From NCBI RefSeq assembly GCF_001676875.1, contig NZ_JYKA01000008.1, positions 118,145-182,144 of the forward strand: a stretch of DNA of 64,000 nucleotides, given 5' to 3'. Of this stretch, positions 1 through 11,581 are shown one piece after another. The translations under genes were made by a program, and so were the position numbers. Numbering within the stretch: the stretch's first letter is position 1; every line of letters starts with the position of its first letter. The stretch comes from Chromobacterium subtsugae (GTDB taxonomy: Bacteria; Pseudomonadota; Gammaproteobacteria; Burkholderiales; Chromobacteriaceae). The notes under the pieces were generated by a model. It saw nothing but the letters and a program-made list of their open reading frames with translations. It was not told the DNA's origin and did no database searches.

Positions 1-1070
1 GCGTGGCGGTCGAAGGGCATCAGGTTGAGCACCGGGCCGAACAGCCGCTGGCGGCCGTCCAGCCGGCCCAGATCGCCGCGCAGCCATTCGTAGCGGTAGC
101 GCTGGTGGGGGCGGATGTCGCGCAGGCCGGCGGCGGCCTGGCGGGCCAGCTCTCCCAGGCTGGCGGCCGGGTCCAGCCGCAGGCTGAACGGCGCGATGTT
201 CATCGCCATGCACGGCACGGCCAGCGCGGCCGAGCCCATGCGGTTCATCACCGGCAGGCCCAGGGTGATGGCGCGCCGGCCGCTGCGGCGTGCCAGCCAG
301 GCAGCGGTCGCCGCCATCAGCCAGGCGGCCCAGTTGACGCCGCAGGCCTTGGCGGCGCGCTGCCAGGCGTCGATCTGGCTTGCGGTCAGCGCGCGGCCGG
401 CTTTGCGCACGCTGTCGGCCAGCGGTTGCGGCGGCGCCAATGTGGCGGCGGGAGGGAAGGCTTGTTGCCGCGCGGTCCAGAACGCGCGGTCCCGCTCGCG
501 CTGTTCGGACGCTTGGTAAGCCTGGTCTTCGGCCAGCACCGGCTCCAGCCGCCAGTCGGGCAGCGGCGGCGCGTCCTGGCCGCGTTGGGCGGCGTTGTAG
601 CGCGCGGATACGGCCTTGGCCAGCAGGCCGTAGGCGAAGCCGTCCAGCGCGATATGGTGGGTTTGCACATACCACAGAAAACGATGAGGTCCCAGTTGCA
701 GCAGCGCGCTGCGGTGCAGCGGGTCCGCCGCCGGGTCGCAGGGGCGGGACAGCGCTTCGCGCATCCAGGCATCCGCCGCGGCTTCGGGATCGGCCGCGCC
801 GCTCAGGTCGTGCCAGGGCAGCGCTTGCGCGGGGGCGGCTTGCGGGCATTGCCACAGCTGTTCGCCGTCGAATTCGAAGCGCATGCGCAGCGCCGGGCAG
901 TGCGCCAGCGCGGCGGCGGCGGCGGCGCGGAAGGCGTCGATGTCCAGCGGGCCGTCAAGCTCGGTGGCTTCGGCGGTCCAGTAGCCCGGATTGTCGGGCG
1001 CCAGCCGCTGCCCCATCCAGATGCCGTATTGGGCATGGCTGACGGGAAGGCGCGTGGGAGTCTCGGTCAT
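1..1070 (-). CDS. cbaF: Non-ribosomal peptide synthetase, N-terminal condensation domain (partial, runs off left edge)
   Basis: The first ~357 codons of an NRPS are visible; the gene continues beyond base 1. The N-terminus opens with a condensation-domain C1-like motif (SHAQYGIWMGQ, residues 11-21). The catalytic HHxxxDG motif is present as HHIALDG. Condensation domains join the activated acyl or aminoacyl group to the next residue. As the last visible gene of a TonB-receptor/FecCD locus it fits an EntF-like enzyme that builds a catecholate siderophore. Gene order (receptor, DUF2218, binding protein, permease, ATPase, NRPS) matches my memory of the chromobactin locus, hence the symbol. The start is the only ATG after an in-frame stop at 1086-1088. 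The ribosome site is weak. A, T and TE domains cannot be checked here. Confidence 0.72.
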   Translation of the reverse strand, partial: MTETPTRLPVSHAQYGIWMGQRLAPDNPGYWTAEATELDGPLDIDAFRAAAAAALAHCPALRMRFEFDGEQLWQCPQAAPAQALPWHDLSGAADPEAAADAWMREALSRPCDPAADPLHRSALLQLGPHRFLWYVQTHHIALDGFAYGLLAKAVSARYNAAQRGQDAPPLPDWRLEPVLAEDQAYQASEQRERDRAFWTARQQAFPPAATLAPPQPLADSVRKAGRALTASQIDAWQRAAKACGVNWAAWLMAATAAWLARRSGRRAITLGLPVMNRMGSAALAVPCMAMNIAPFSLRLDPAASLGELARQAAAGLRDIRPHQRYRYEWLRGDLGRLDGRQRLFGPVLNLMPFDRH

Positions 1071-1137
1071 GGGGATGTCTGCCTGTTATGGTTGCGGGCC
1101 GTTTGGCGGCCTCTGAGCGAAGGCTGACATCATAAAT

Positions 1138-1156
1138 GCGATTGAGTATCAATTTC
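1138..1156 (-). promoter_or_regulatory. Putative Fur box before the NRPS gene
   Basis: On the minus strand the 19 bases match the Fur consensus GATAATGATAATCATTATC at 13 of 19 positions. The site lies about 70 bp upstream of the NRPS start, in the gap after the ATPase gene. It suggests the biosynthetic gene has its own iron-repressed promoter. Confidence 0.5.
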
Positions 1157-1201
1157 AATGTGATTGTGGCGGCGGGACGGCAGCCGGCTGCCGTCCCCGG
1201 C

Positions 1202-1972
1202 TCAGCGGATGGCGGCCAGGCCGTCCACCAGCACGTGCGGCACGCCTTGCGAGCAGCGCTCCACCCGGCCGTTGACGCCGTAGACCGCTTGCAGCGTGGC
1301 GGCGTCTATCACCTGGTCCGGATCGCCGTTGGCCAGCAGCTGGCCGGCTTTCAGCATCAGCGCCCGGTCGGCGTGGCGCAGCGCCGCGTTCAGGTCGTGC
1401 AGCACGATCACCGTCACCATGCCGCGGCGGCGGGTTTCGCGCCGCAGCAGGTCCATCACGTGGAACTGGTAATTCAGGTCCAGCGCCGACAGCGGCTCGT
1501 CCAGCAGCAGCACCGCCGGCTCGCGGATCAGCGCCTGGGCGATGCCCACCAGCTGGCGCTGGCCGCCGGAGAGCTGGTCGAGGAAGTGCAGCGCCAGGTG
1601 GTCGATGCCCAGCGATTGCAGCAGCGCGAACACCTGCTGGTCGTCGTGGCGGCGGAACAGGCCGGCGGCGGTGGCCTGGCCGGCCACCATCAGCGATTCG
1701 AACACTGTCAGGTGCACGCTGGGCGGCAGCGTCTGCGGCAGGTAGGCCACCTCGCCGCGTTGGCGGCTGAGCGGGCGGCCGCGCAGGCGGACCAGGCCGT
1801 CGCCGCCCTGCAGGCCGGCCAGCGCGCGCAGCAGGGTGGACTTGCCGCTGCCGTTGGGGCCGAGCAGGGCGGTGACCTCGCCCGCCCGCATACAGGGGAC
1901 GGACAGCTTGTCGATGACGCGGCGCTTGCCGTAGCTGACCGACAGGTTCTCGATGGACAGCTGCTCGCTCAT
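1202..1972 (-). CDS. Ferric-siderophore ABC transporter ATP-binding protein
   Basis: This 256-residue FepC/FhuC-type ATPase powers siderophore import through the inner membrane. It shows Walker A (GPNGSGKST), the ABC signature (LSGGQRQ) and Walker B (AVLLLDEP). The start ATG overlaps the permease stop by four bases (ATGA), so the two are translationally coupled. Translation should begin at MSEQLSIENL rather than at an upstream open-frame methionine, because the upstream frame only shadows the permease. It belongs to the binding protein-permease-ATPase cassette. The exact ligand is inferred from the neighbouring receptor and NRPS. Confidence 0.88.
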   Translation of the reverse strand: MSEQLSIENLSVSYGKRRVIDKLSVPCMRAGEVTALLGPNGSGKSTLLRALAGLQGGDGLVRLRGRPLSRQRGEVAYLPQTLPPSVHLTVFESLMVAGQATAAGLFRRHDDQQVFALLQSLGIDHLALHFLDQLSGGQRQLVGIAQALIREPAVLLLDEPLSALDLNYQFHVMDLLRRETRRRGMVTVIVLHDLNAALRHADRALMLKAGQLLANGDPDQVIDAATLQAVYGVNGRVERCSQGVPHVLVDGLAAIR

Positions 1973-3036
1973 GTCCGGCCTCCGTTGCGCAAGACGATGA
2001 CGATGAAGAAGGGGATGCCCACCAGCGCGGTGACGATGCCCACCGGCACGATGACGCCGGGAATCAGGTTCTTGGTGACCACCGAGGCCATGGACAGGAT
2101 GGCGGCGCCGGTCAGCGCGCTCACCGGCAGATAGAAGCGGTGATCCTCGCCCACCAGCCTGCGGGCGATGTGGGGCGCGATCAGGCCGATGAAGCCTATG
2201 GTGCCGACGAAGGCCACCGCCAGCGCGGTGAGCAGGCTGGCGCGCAGTAGCGCGGTCAGCCGCAGCCGGCGCACGTCGATGCCGAAGCTGGCGGCGCGGT
2301 CCTCGCCGAGGCGCAGCGCGGTCAGCCGCCAGGCGTTGGCCAGCGACCACGGCAGGATCAGCGCGAAGGCGGCGAAGATCAGGCCGATCTTGGGCCAGTC
2401 GGCGCGGGACAGGCTGCCCATCAGCCAGAACACCAGGTCTTGCAGCGCGTCGGCGGTGGAGACGAATTGCAGCAGCGACACCAGGGCGTTGAAGCTGAAG
2501 AACAGCGCGATGCCGAACAGCACCACGCCGCTGGCAGCCATCCGCGTCCAGCGCGCCACCAGGTTCAGCAGCAGCGCCGAGCCCAGCGCGAACACGAAGG
2601 CATTGACCGGCAGCATCCACGACGCGGGAATGCCGGGCAGGCTGATGCCCAGCAGCAGCGCCAGCGCCGCGCCGAAGGCAGCGGCCGGCTGCAGGCCCAG
2701 CGTGAATGGGTCGGCCAGAGGGTTGTGCAGCACGGTCTGCATCTCCGCGCCGGCCAGGCCCAGCGCCAGGCCGGCGCCGACGGCGATCAGCGCGTAGGGC
2801 AGGCGGATGTCCCAGACGATGACGGCGGTGGCCGGATCGGCTGCGGACGGTTCCAGCAGCGTGCGCCAGAATTCGGCCAGCGGCATGCCGCTGGCGCCGG
2901 TGGTGACATCCAGCGACAGCGACAGCGCCAGCAGCGCCAACAGGCCGGCCACCAGCAGCAGCCGGCGCAGCAGCGCGCGGCGGTAGTCGCCGCTCACCGC
3001 GGCGGCGGTGAGCGGGGGCAGGGTGGAATCGTTCAT
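1969..3036 (-). CDS. Ferric-siderophore ABC transporter permease (FecCD family)
   Basis: A 355-residue, very hydrophobic protein with the usual FecCD length and about ten predicted membrane segments. The typical family stretch DIRLPYALIAVGAGLALGLA precedes the GAEMQTVLHNPLADP region. It would form a homodimeric channel taking ferric siderophore from the periplasmic binding protein. Only one permease gene is present, unlike the FepD/FepG pair, so a homodimer is expected. Its ATG overlaps the binding-protein stop by four bases, preceded by GGGAGG. Its stop overlaps the ATPase start. Confidence 0.9.
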   Translation of the reverse strand: MNDSTLPPLTAAAVSGDYRRALLRRLLLVAGLLALLALSLSLDVTTGASGMPLAEFWRTLLEPSAADPATAVIVWDIRLPYALIAVGAGLALGLAGAEMQTVLHNPLADPFTLGLQPAAAFGAALALLLGISLPGIPASWMLPVNAFVFALGSALLLNLVARWTRMAASGVVLFGIALFFSFNALVSLLQFVSTADALQDLVFWLMGSLSRADWPKIGLIFAAFALILPWSLANAWRLTALRLGEDRAASFGIDVRRLRLTALLRASLLTALAVAFVGTIGFIGLIAPHIARRLVGEDHRFYLPVSALTGAAILSMASVVTKNLIPGVIVPVGIVTALVGIPFFIVIVLRNGGRT

Positions 3037-4142
3037 TTGCCTCCCTTGACCCAGTAGGTGCCCTGCGGCGGAATCGCCAGGAAGTCGCGGTGCAGCTGCT
3101 GCCAGCTGGCGTCCGGGTCCAGTTTGGCGAAGCGCGCCGGCTGCAGCGTCTTGGCGAAGGCTTCCAGCAGCACGATGTGGTAGGGCGTGTTGTAGAAGTG
3201 GTGCCAGGCGCCGAAGGTGCGGCCGTCGCGCACGGCGGCGAGCGCGCCCACCGGTTTGCGCGCGGCGGCGCGGGCCAGCGATTCGCGGGCCTGGGCCGGC
3301 GAGATGTCGGCGCCGAACTGGATGCCGATCTTGTCGGCCGCGTCGGCGGTGCCGGTGCCGATGTACCAGTCGGGTTTGGAGGCCAGCACGTGTTCCATGT
3401 TCACCTCGCCCACCGCGCCGGGAATCAGCTTGTCGCCGATATTGACGCCGCCAGCGGCATCCACCAGCTCGCCCAGGCTGCCTTTGCCGGCGCTGGTGAC
3501 GTTGGGGAAGGCGGCGGCGCGCAGATCAAGGAAGACATTGGGCTTCTGCTGCGCCGGGATGGCGGCCACCGTCTTGCGGATGGCGTCTATCCGGCTTTGG
3601 TAAAAGCGGATGAAGCGCTCGGCCTCGGCCTCGCGCTGCAGCGCCTTGCCCATGATGCGCAGGCTGGGCACGGTGTGCTCCAGCGGCGCGTTGCGGAAAT
3701 CGACGAACACCACCGGCACTTTGGCCGCCTGCAGCTGCTGGACGATGGGATTGTTCAGGCCCGGACCGTGGCCGGAAATGCTGAAGATGGCGATGTCCGG
3801 CTTCAGCGTCAGCACCTTCTCGGCGCTGACCGAGTTTTCGCTGGTCTTGCCGATCAGCGGGATGCGGTCGATCTCCGGGAAGCGTTTCTTGTATTGGGCG
3901 TAGGTTTGCGGGTCCAGCTGGCGGAAATCGCCCTGCCAGCCGGCGACGCGGGCCAGAGGCTGCTTGCCTTCCAGCAGCGCCAGCGAGTAGAACAGCCGGC
4001 CTTCGCCCAGCAGGATGCGGTTCACCTTGGCCGGCACTTCCACCTTGCGGCCGGCGATGTCGGTGATGGTGGCGGCCTGGGCCGACAGCGCGGTGGCGGC
4101 GATCAGCGTGGCGGCCAGCAAACGGGAGAATACGGTCTTCAT
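3033..4142 (-). CDS. Periplasmic ferric-siderophore-binding protein
   Basis: A 369-residue class III periplasmic binding protein (FecB/FepB/BtuF fold). It has a cleavable signal peptide ending near ALSAQA and no lipobox cysteine. The mature start TITDIAGRKVEVP is the usual opening of this family. It should capture the siderophore imported by the neighbouring TonB receptor and deliver it to the permease. The gene begins 10 bp after the DUF2218 gene and overlaps the permease, so all are co-transcribed. At 369 residues it is somewhat longer than FepB-like proteins. Confidence 0.87.
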   Translation of the reverse strand: MKTVFSRLLAATLIAATALSAQAATITDIAGRKVEVPAKVNRILLGEGRLFYSLALLEGKQPLARVAGWQGDFRQLDPQTYAQYKKRFPEIDRIPLIGKTSENSVSAEKVLTLKPDIAIFSISGHGPGLNNPIVQQLQAAKVPVVFVDFRNAPLEHTVPSLRIMGKALQREAEAERFIRFYQSRIDAIRKTVAAIPAQQKPNVFLDLRAAAFPNVTSAGKGSLGELVDAAGGVNIGDKLIPGAVGEVNMEHVLASKPDWYIGTGTADAADKIGIQFGADISPAQARESLARAAARKPVGALAAVRDGRTFGAWHHFYNTPYHIVLLEAFAKTLQPARFAKLDPDASWQQLHRDFLAIPPQGTYWVKGGK

Positions 4143-4152
4143 CGGGCGTCCT

Positions 4153-4434
4153 TTACTTTTGCCAGTCGAGCTTGAGTTCCGGTTGCTTGGCCATCAAGCC
4201 CAGGTGCTCGTCCATGATGAATTCGATCTTGGCCAGCTTGTCGGCCGCGTCCGCCGCGCACACCATGTCCAGCGTGTCGCCCGCGCGCTGGATGTCGCAG
4301 GTGCCGATGGGGAACTGCACATGGGCGCGCTCGGTGTCGAAATCCACCGGCACCTTCAGCGCGTAGTGCTTGCACAGTTTGTACAGCACCTTGTCGGCGT
4401 TGGCGGTGGTGAGGGAAGCGCGGCTGCTCAGCAT
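4153..4434 (-). CDS. DUF2218 family protein
   Basis: A 93-residue soluble protein without signal peptide. It has the pattern of DUF2218: a short N-terminal helix, then the IGTCDIQRAGDTLDMVC core. The family is often found in siderophore clusters; its function is unknown. The start has a good ribosome site (GGAGAAATCATC before ATG). It lies between the receptor gene (with a strong hairpin in the gap) and the binding-protein gene. A cytoplasmic role in ferric-siderophore processing is possible but nothing in the sequence proves it. Confidence 0.75.
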   Translation of the reverse strand: MLSSRASLTTANADKVLYKLCKHYALKVPVDFDTERAHVQFPIGTCDIQRAGDTLDMVCAADAADKLAKIEFIMDEHLGLMAKQPELKLDWQK

Positions 4435-4466
4435 GATGATTTCTCCATTCTTTTAAAACGGGAACA

Positions 4467-4501
4467 GGCAGTTGGCGGACCGATGGGGTCCGGCAACTGC
4501 C
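4467..4501 (-). terminator. Intercistronic hairpin after the TonB receptor gene
   Basis: A 15-bp stem with one mismatch and a five-base loop lies between the receptor stop and the DUF2218 start. On the minus strand it is followed by a poor T-tract. It could be a partial terminator or mRNA stabiliser that lets the receptor be made in excess over the transporter. Confidence 0.55.
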
Positions 4502-4550
4502 GTGCGTAGCTTCCCGTCCGCTTTTGCGGTGCGGATGGGGAGCGCGGGGT

Positions 4551-6680
4551 TTAGAACTTGCCGCTCAGGGTCAGCCAATAGCGGCGGCCCTCGTCGACCA
4601 TCCAGTTGCCGTCCAGGCCGTTGTAGCGGCCTCGATCATCGATGGCCACCTTGCGGTCGCCGACGTTGAACACGGCGAAATTGACGTCGAAGGTCTTGTT
4701 GATGCGGTAAGTGCCGCCCAGGTCCCAGGTGCTGGAGCCGCCACGAGTGCGGGCGACGTTGGCGCCGTTGCGGAAGCCGGTGTAGTACTGCTTGCCTTCG
4801 AAGTTCAGGCGAGTGTACAGATCCAGCTTTTCCATCGGGTTCCAGGCCAGCTTGGCGTTGCCCGCATGCTCAGGCGTTTTGTCCAGCGGCATGCCATCCA
4901 GAGACTGGCCGCCGAAACTGGTTTCCTTGCCGCCGTGGCGCTTGGACTTGGTGTAGGTGTAGTTGCCGGATACGGTCCAGCGCGGCGCGAACGCCCAGCT
5001 GCCGGAGAGCTCCAGGCCGCGGATGTTCACGGAGTCGACGTTGTCGTAGACGTAGATGCGAGCGGGTGAGATACCAGGATCGTATTGATTGGAGAATTTA
5101 TCCGTTCCGTAGCTGACCACCTTGTTCTTGAAGTCGTTGTAGAACAGCGTGGCGTTGGCGCTCAGATCCTTGTTGTTATCGAAATGCAGGCTGGCCTCGT
5201 AGGAAGTGCTTTCCTCCGGCTTCAGATTGGAGTTGCCGCACAGAACGCCTGCTTCGTTGCCTGCCCCGGTGCGCATGCAGTAGCCGCCGGTGCTCTGGCG
5301 GATGGTCGGGGCCTTGAAGCCTTTGCCGGCGCCGCCTTTCAGAGTCCACTGCGAATTCAGTTGCTCAACCAGGTACAGACGCGGCGTGAAATGGCTGCCA
5401 AACACGCTGTGGTGGTCGAGACGGCCGCCGCCGGTGAGCTTCAGGCTGTCGGTGATGTCGTAGGTATCTTCGGCGAACAGTGCCCAGGTATTGACGGTGA
5501 TCTTGTTCGGATTGGCCGGCCCGGTGAAGCCGGCAATGGCTTCCTGGGCGCGCATGTTGTCGCCAACCTGCTGGCCGACTTGGGTGCCGAGTTTCAGTGT
5601 GTGCCTGTCGAACAGGAAGGATAGCTGGCCATCCAACGTGGTGTTGGTCAGCTTCAGGCCTTTGCCATCGTCGATATTGTTGGCGCTGTGGCTGGGCTTC
5701 TCGATTTCCTGATACAGCGCGACATTGGAGCGGATGATGCCGTATTTGCCGTTGTGGCTCAGGCTCCAGTGATCCCTGGTGTCGAAATAGTCGTCTTTTG
5801 TATTCGGTCCAAAGCCTCCCTTGACTTTTATTAGGGAGGCCACGCTCTTGCCCGGCGTGGTGGTCTTGCGCAGCTCGTTGTGCCCTGCCTCGAACGTGAT
5901 CTCATTGTCCTTGTTCGGGGTAAAGGTCAGTTTGGCGTTGATGTCTGAGGCGTGAGTCGCAACTTTGCCTCCATCGCCGCTGTTGGAGTAGTAGATGTTG
6001 TCTTCGGCCTGGTTGTTCAGCGCGCCGTAGATTTGCAGCGACAGCAGGTCTTTCACCAGCGGGCCGCCGACCCAGAAGCTGCTCTGGCCGGTATTGCCTT
6101 CATCTGAATGCTGGGTGATGGTGCCGCCCAGCGTCATCGAACCGTGCCATTCCTTCGGCGCCTTGCGGGTGATGATGTTGACCACGCCGCCCATCGCGTC
6201 GGAGCCGTACAAGGACGACATCGGGCCGCGCACCACTTCGATGCGCTCAATCGCCTCCATTGGCGGAATCTGGTACTGCTGGAAGCCGCCGGTGCCGCGG
6301 CTGCGGGATTCGCGGGTGTTCTGGCGGCGGCCATCCACTAGGAGCAGCGTGTATTCGCCGGGCATGCCGCGAATGGAAATGTCCTTGTCCCCCGGACCGG
6401 AACCGTTGATGTTGACGCCTTCCAGGTCGCGGATCGCATCGGTCAGATTGGTGAACGGCTTCTTTTCCAGGTCTTCGCGGGTGATCACCGAGATGCTGGC
6501 CGGGGCTTCCTTGATCTTCTGCTCGTAGCCGGAGGCGGTCACCACCACCGACGGCAGCACCGCTTCGGATTCGGCGGCGAAGGCCGCGGGAATGTGCAGG
6601 CTGCCTGCCGCGGCGGACAGCAGGGCGAGACGGAAACCATGCCTGGCGACGGCGCGAGGCGGGAGGCGATTTTTTTTCAT
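4551..6680 (-). CDS. cbuA: TonB-dependent siderophore receptor
   Basis: A 709-residue outer-membrane receptor. A signal peptide ends near AAFAAES, a TonB-box-like segment LPSVVVTAS follows, then the plug domain (about residues 50-165, containing IRGMPGEYTLLLVDG and VRGPMSSLYGSDAMGG). A beta-barrel fills the rest and ends in the terminal aromatic SGKF. The plug motifs match catecholate receptors of the FepA/CirA group. It heads the iron operon and has a Fur-box-like site upstream. The name rests on similarity of gene order to the chromobactin locus from memory; a viobactin-type receptor is the alternative. Confidence 0.85.
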   Translation of the reverse strand: MKKNRLPPRAVARHGFRLALLSAAAGSLHIPAAFAAESEAVLPSVVVTASGYEQKIKEAPASISVITREDLEKKPFTNLTDAIRDLEGVNINGSGPGDKDISIRGMPGEYTLLLVDGRRQNTRESRSRGTGGFQQYQIPPMEAIERIEVVRGPMSSLYGSDAMGGVVNIITRKAPKEWHGSMTLGGTITQHSDEGNTGQSSFWVGGPLVKDLLSLQIYGALNNQAEDNIYYSNSGDGGKVATHASDINAKLTFTPNKDNEITFEAGHNELRKTTTPGKSVASLIKVKGGFGPNTKDDYFDTRDHWSLSHNGKYGIIRSNVALYQEIEKPSHSANNIDDGKGLKLTNTTLDGQLSFLFDRHTLKLGTQVGQQVGDNMRAQEAIAGFTGPANPNKITVNTWALFAEDTYDITDSLKLTGGGRLDHHSVFGSHFTPRLYLVEQLNSQWTLKGGAGKGFKAPTIRQSTGGYCMRTGAGNEAGVLCGNSNLKPEESTSYEASLHFDNNKDLSANATLFYNDFKNKVVSYGTDKFSNQYDPGISPARIYVYDNVDSVNIRGLELSGSWAFAPRWTVSGNYTYTKSKRHGGKETSFGGQSLDGMPLDKTPEHAGNAKLAWNPMEKLDLYTRLNFEGKQYYTGFRNGANVARTRGGSSTWDLGGTYRINKTFDVNFAVFNVGDRKVAIDDRGRYNGLDGNWMVDEGRRYWLTLSGKF

Positions 6681-7101
6681 TTTGATTACCCAGAGTTCAT
6701 CACGGAACGTATGTCCACTTGGCAGGCGCGCTGCGGCGATCGTTGCTGCGTTTTTATGGAATAAATGCGCAATAGAATGTCAAATGGCCCGCTATTTTCG
6801 CATTAAGTCTATTTTGTGTAAATAGGAATTGTTTTCATTATCGTTGGCGCGACGTAGTGGCGAGGTTCGCGCGCGTGAAAACCGCCGCCATCCAGGACAC
6901 CGGCGGCGGCTGTCCGCCGCGCGCCGCAAATCTGGATGCGCTTGCCTTGCATCAAGCAGGCGTGTCGATACCGCTTGCATACCACCTCTAATACCACTTA
7001 AATGCCAAATGTCATTCGCATGATGGTCGCGAGTGGAAATTCCAGTGGGACGCCGCATGGCGGCCCAGCTCATGGCGCAGTGCATAAACGGGGAGTGGAT
7101 G
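6681..7101. other. Divergent intergenic region, receptor/chitobiase
   Basis: This 421-bp gap separates the leftward receptor gene from the rightward chitobiase gene. The receptor side is AT-rich. It holds the Fur-like box and, on the minus strand, a TTGACA hexamer at 6778-6783. No convincing small gene was found. Confidence 0.6.
6824..6842 (-). promoter_or_regulatory. Putative Fur box before the TonB receptor gene
   Basis: On the minus strand the site begins GATAATGA, identical to the first eight bases of the 19-bp Fur consensus, and matches 13 of 19 overall. It lies about 145 bp upstream of the receptor start. Its position suits iron repression of the whole transport operon. Confidence 0.55.
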
Positions 7102-9738
<2,637 letters not shown>

Positions 9739-10072
9739 AGGGGGCGCGGGCCAGATGCGGGTCCGTGCTATGAAAACCGCGATGTCTTGTGCGGGTGCGT
9801 TTGGAATGCCAGATCGGTTTGGCAAAGAAACGGCGGGCCTTTGGCTCGCTGTTTTTATTGGCATGAATCTTTAAAAGGCATGGGCGCGGACGCTTGTTGA
9901 ATAGCTGGCGCCTGCTTCATCCGGCATGGCTATGCCCTTGTGCTAGCATGGTTGTAGTCTGCGGATTCGCGCGATGCCGAGCATCCCGCGGAGCTGCTTA
10001 CGGCGGTGGAAAGTCGGCTTGCCTTGCAGCCAGCAGGCAGAACCATTCAGGCAAATGGCGACAGGATGGAAT
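9739..10072 (+). other. Intergenic region after chitobiase
   Basis: 334 bp with the chitobiase terminator and the promoter region of the lipocalin-like gene. Frames here are low-quality and no extra gene is supported. Confidence 0.5.
9831..9857 (+). terminator. Rho-independent terminator of chitobiase
   Basis: A 9-bp stem (cggcgggcc/ggctcgctg, two G-U pairs) closes a TTT loop and is followed by five Ts. Confidence 0.75.
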
Positions 10073-10519
10073 ATGTCAGAGCGCGATAGCAGGCTTCACG
10101 GCAGTTGGCGGCTGCTTTCTTTTGAGCTGGAGCTGCAGGAATCGAAAGCGCGTACCCAGCCATGGGGAGCCGACCCAAATGGCCGCCTGATTTTCGGCGC
10201 CGACGGCCGGATGATGGTGCTGGTGACCGCCAAGGCGCGCGAACCGGGAGGCACCGACGCGCAACAGGCCGCGCTCTATCGCACTGTGATGGCCTATACC
10301 GGACGATATAGGGTGGATGCGGACAGCTTCATCGTCCAGGTGGACAGCTGCTGGAACGAAGCCTGGAACGGCACCGAGCAGCAGCGTTTCTACCAGTTGG
10401 ATGGCGATGCGCTGGTCGTCTTCACCGCCTGGATGCCGAACCCGTTGGCGGCGGACAATGCAATGGGACGAGGAGTGCTTGGGTTGGTGCGGGAGTCGTC
10501 CGGGCTGTGTTCGCAATGA
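10073..10519 (+). CDS. Lipocalin-like domain protein
   Basis: A 148-residue protein without signal peptide. LHGSWRLLSFELE followed by GRLIFGADGRMMVLV is the typical opening of the lipocalin-like (Lipocalin_5) family, a small beta-barrel that usually binds a hydrophobic ligand. The function is unknown. The start is set by AGGA upstream of ATG (MSERDS) and by where similarity begins; the open frame extends further upstream without family features. Its nearest downstream neighbour is an unrelated-looking periplasmic protein. Confidence 0.7.
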   Translation: MSERDSRLHGSWRLLSFELELQESKARTQPWGADPNGRLIFGADGRMMVLVTAKAREPGGTDAQQAALYRTVMAYTGRYRVDADSFIVQVDSCWNEAWNGTEQQRFYQLDGDALVVFTAWMPNPLAADNAMGRGVLGLVRESSGLCSQ

Positions 10520-10605
10520 GCCTCTGGTCTGCCAGAGCCACCTTTTCAAGCAGGAGGCTTCGCTCATGTTTTTCAATGCATGTCGATGTGATTGCGTGGT
10601 GTGAA

Positions 10606-11373
10606 ATGAGACTGGCATCAATGGTGACGGCGCTTCTTTGCACGGCATTCATTGGCAGCGCCGCTGCCGATTCCTTTGTCGTAGGTGTGGAAGAAATTGA
10701 CTATTACCCGCTGCATAGTTACGCCAATGGAAAATTCTCCGGCTATGGCAGAGACTTGCTTGACGCATTTGCAAAACAATCCGGCCATTCATTTACTTAC
10801 ATGCCGCTTCCAGTTTCAAGGCTGTTCCATACATTTCTGAATGACAATTCGATTGATTTCAAATATCCGGACAACCCGCATTGGCAAGCGGACATGAAAA
10901 AAGGGAAATCCGTCCTCTATAGCGATCCCGTAGTCAATGTCAGCGAAGGATTGCTGGTGAAGCCGGAGAAGATAGATCAATTGTCCGAGGATTCGCTTCA
11001 GGCTATCGTGACCATGCGAGGGTTTACGCCTTGGCCTTTTGATCAGACCATGCGGCAAAAGATCAATAATGGAAGCATTCGGGTTTATCAGGAGGATTCG
11101 TTCGGCAAGGTGATCGCTTTGGGGATGACGGGGCACTACGACGCGGTCTATGCCAGCCCGATAGTCATCAACTACTACCTTGATGTGGTGATTCACAAGC
11201 CGGGCGCGCTAGTTTTTGATAAAAAGCTTCCCTTTGAAAGCAATGATTTTTCCCTTTCCAGCATCCGCCAAGGAGAGGTGATCAAGCAATTCAATGAATT
11301 CCTTGCTAAAAACCAGCCTTTGGTTATGGAGCTCAAGAAAAAATACAGGCTGACTGACAAGGCGGTTCAATGA
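10606..11373 (+). CDS. Periplasmic solute-binding-like protein (SBP_bac_3 type), orphan
   Basis: A 255-residue protein with a signal peptide (MRLASMVTALLCTAFIGSAAA). The fold pattern of type-3 extracellular solute-binding proteins follows: a first strand with Tyr/Pro at DYYPLHSY, then GYGRDLLDAFAKQSG. No permease or ATPase is nearby, so it may act as a sensor partner or be a remnant. Base composition is visibly poorer in GC than the flanking genes, which suggests transfer. Start choice: ATG 10606 is the one directly before a proper signal peptide; the ribosome site is weak. The ligand is unknown. Confidence 0.7.
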   Translation: MRLASMVTALLCTAFIGSAAADSFVVGVEEIDYYPLHSYANGKFSGYGRDLLDAFAKQSGHSFTYMPLPVSRLFHTFLNDNSIDFKYPDNPHWQADMKKGKSVLYSDPVVNVSEGLLVKPEKIDQLSEDSLQAIVTMRGFTPWPFDQTMRQKINNGSIRVYQEDSFGKVIALGMTGHYDAVYASPIVINYYLDVVIHKPGALVFDKKLPFESNDFSLSSIRQGEVIKQFNEFLAKNQPLVMELKKKYRLTDKAVQ

Positions 11374-11581
11374 ATTAAAGAGATAGGATGTAGGTTAGTA
11401 GGATGGATTCCATTCTTTTTTGACTGGCGGTTTGGCTCGGTTATAGATTGGGCTGAATCCAATAAATTCAGTGTTTACTTTGGGATTTATAACGCTCATA
11501 ATGATTTTCTTGGTAAGCGTTGAGCTTCATTCTATTCAGCCTAGCCTAGGGCCTAGTTAACTCTGCGTTAAAAAACATTAC
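11374..11581. other. Low-GC intergenic stretch
   Basis: An AT-rich gap with a small inverted repeat (ctgaat/attcag, 11453-11471) and a CTAG-rich run around 11540-11560 (cctagcctagggcctag). No gene was found. Confidence 0.4.
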
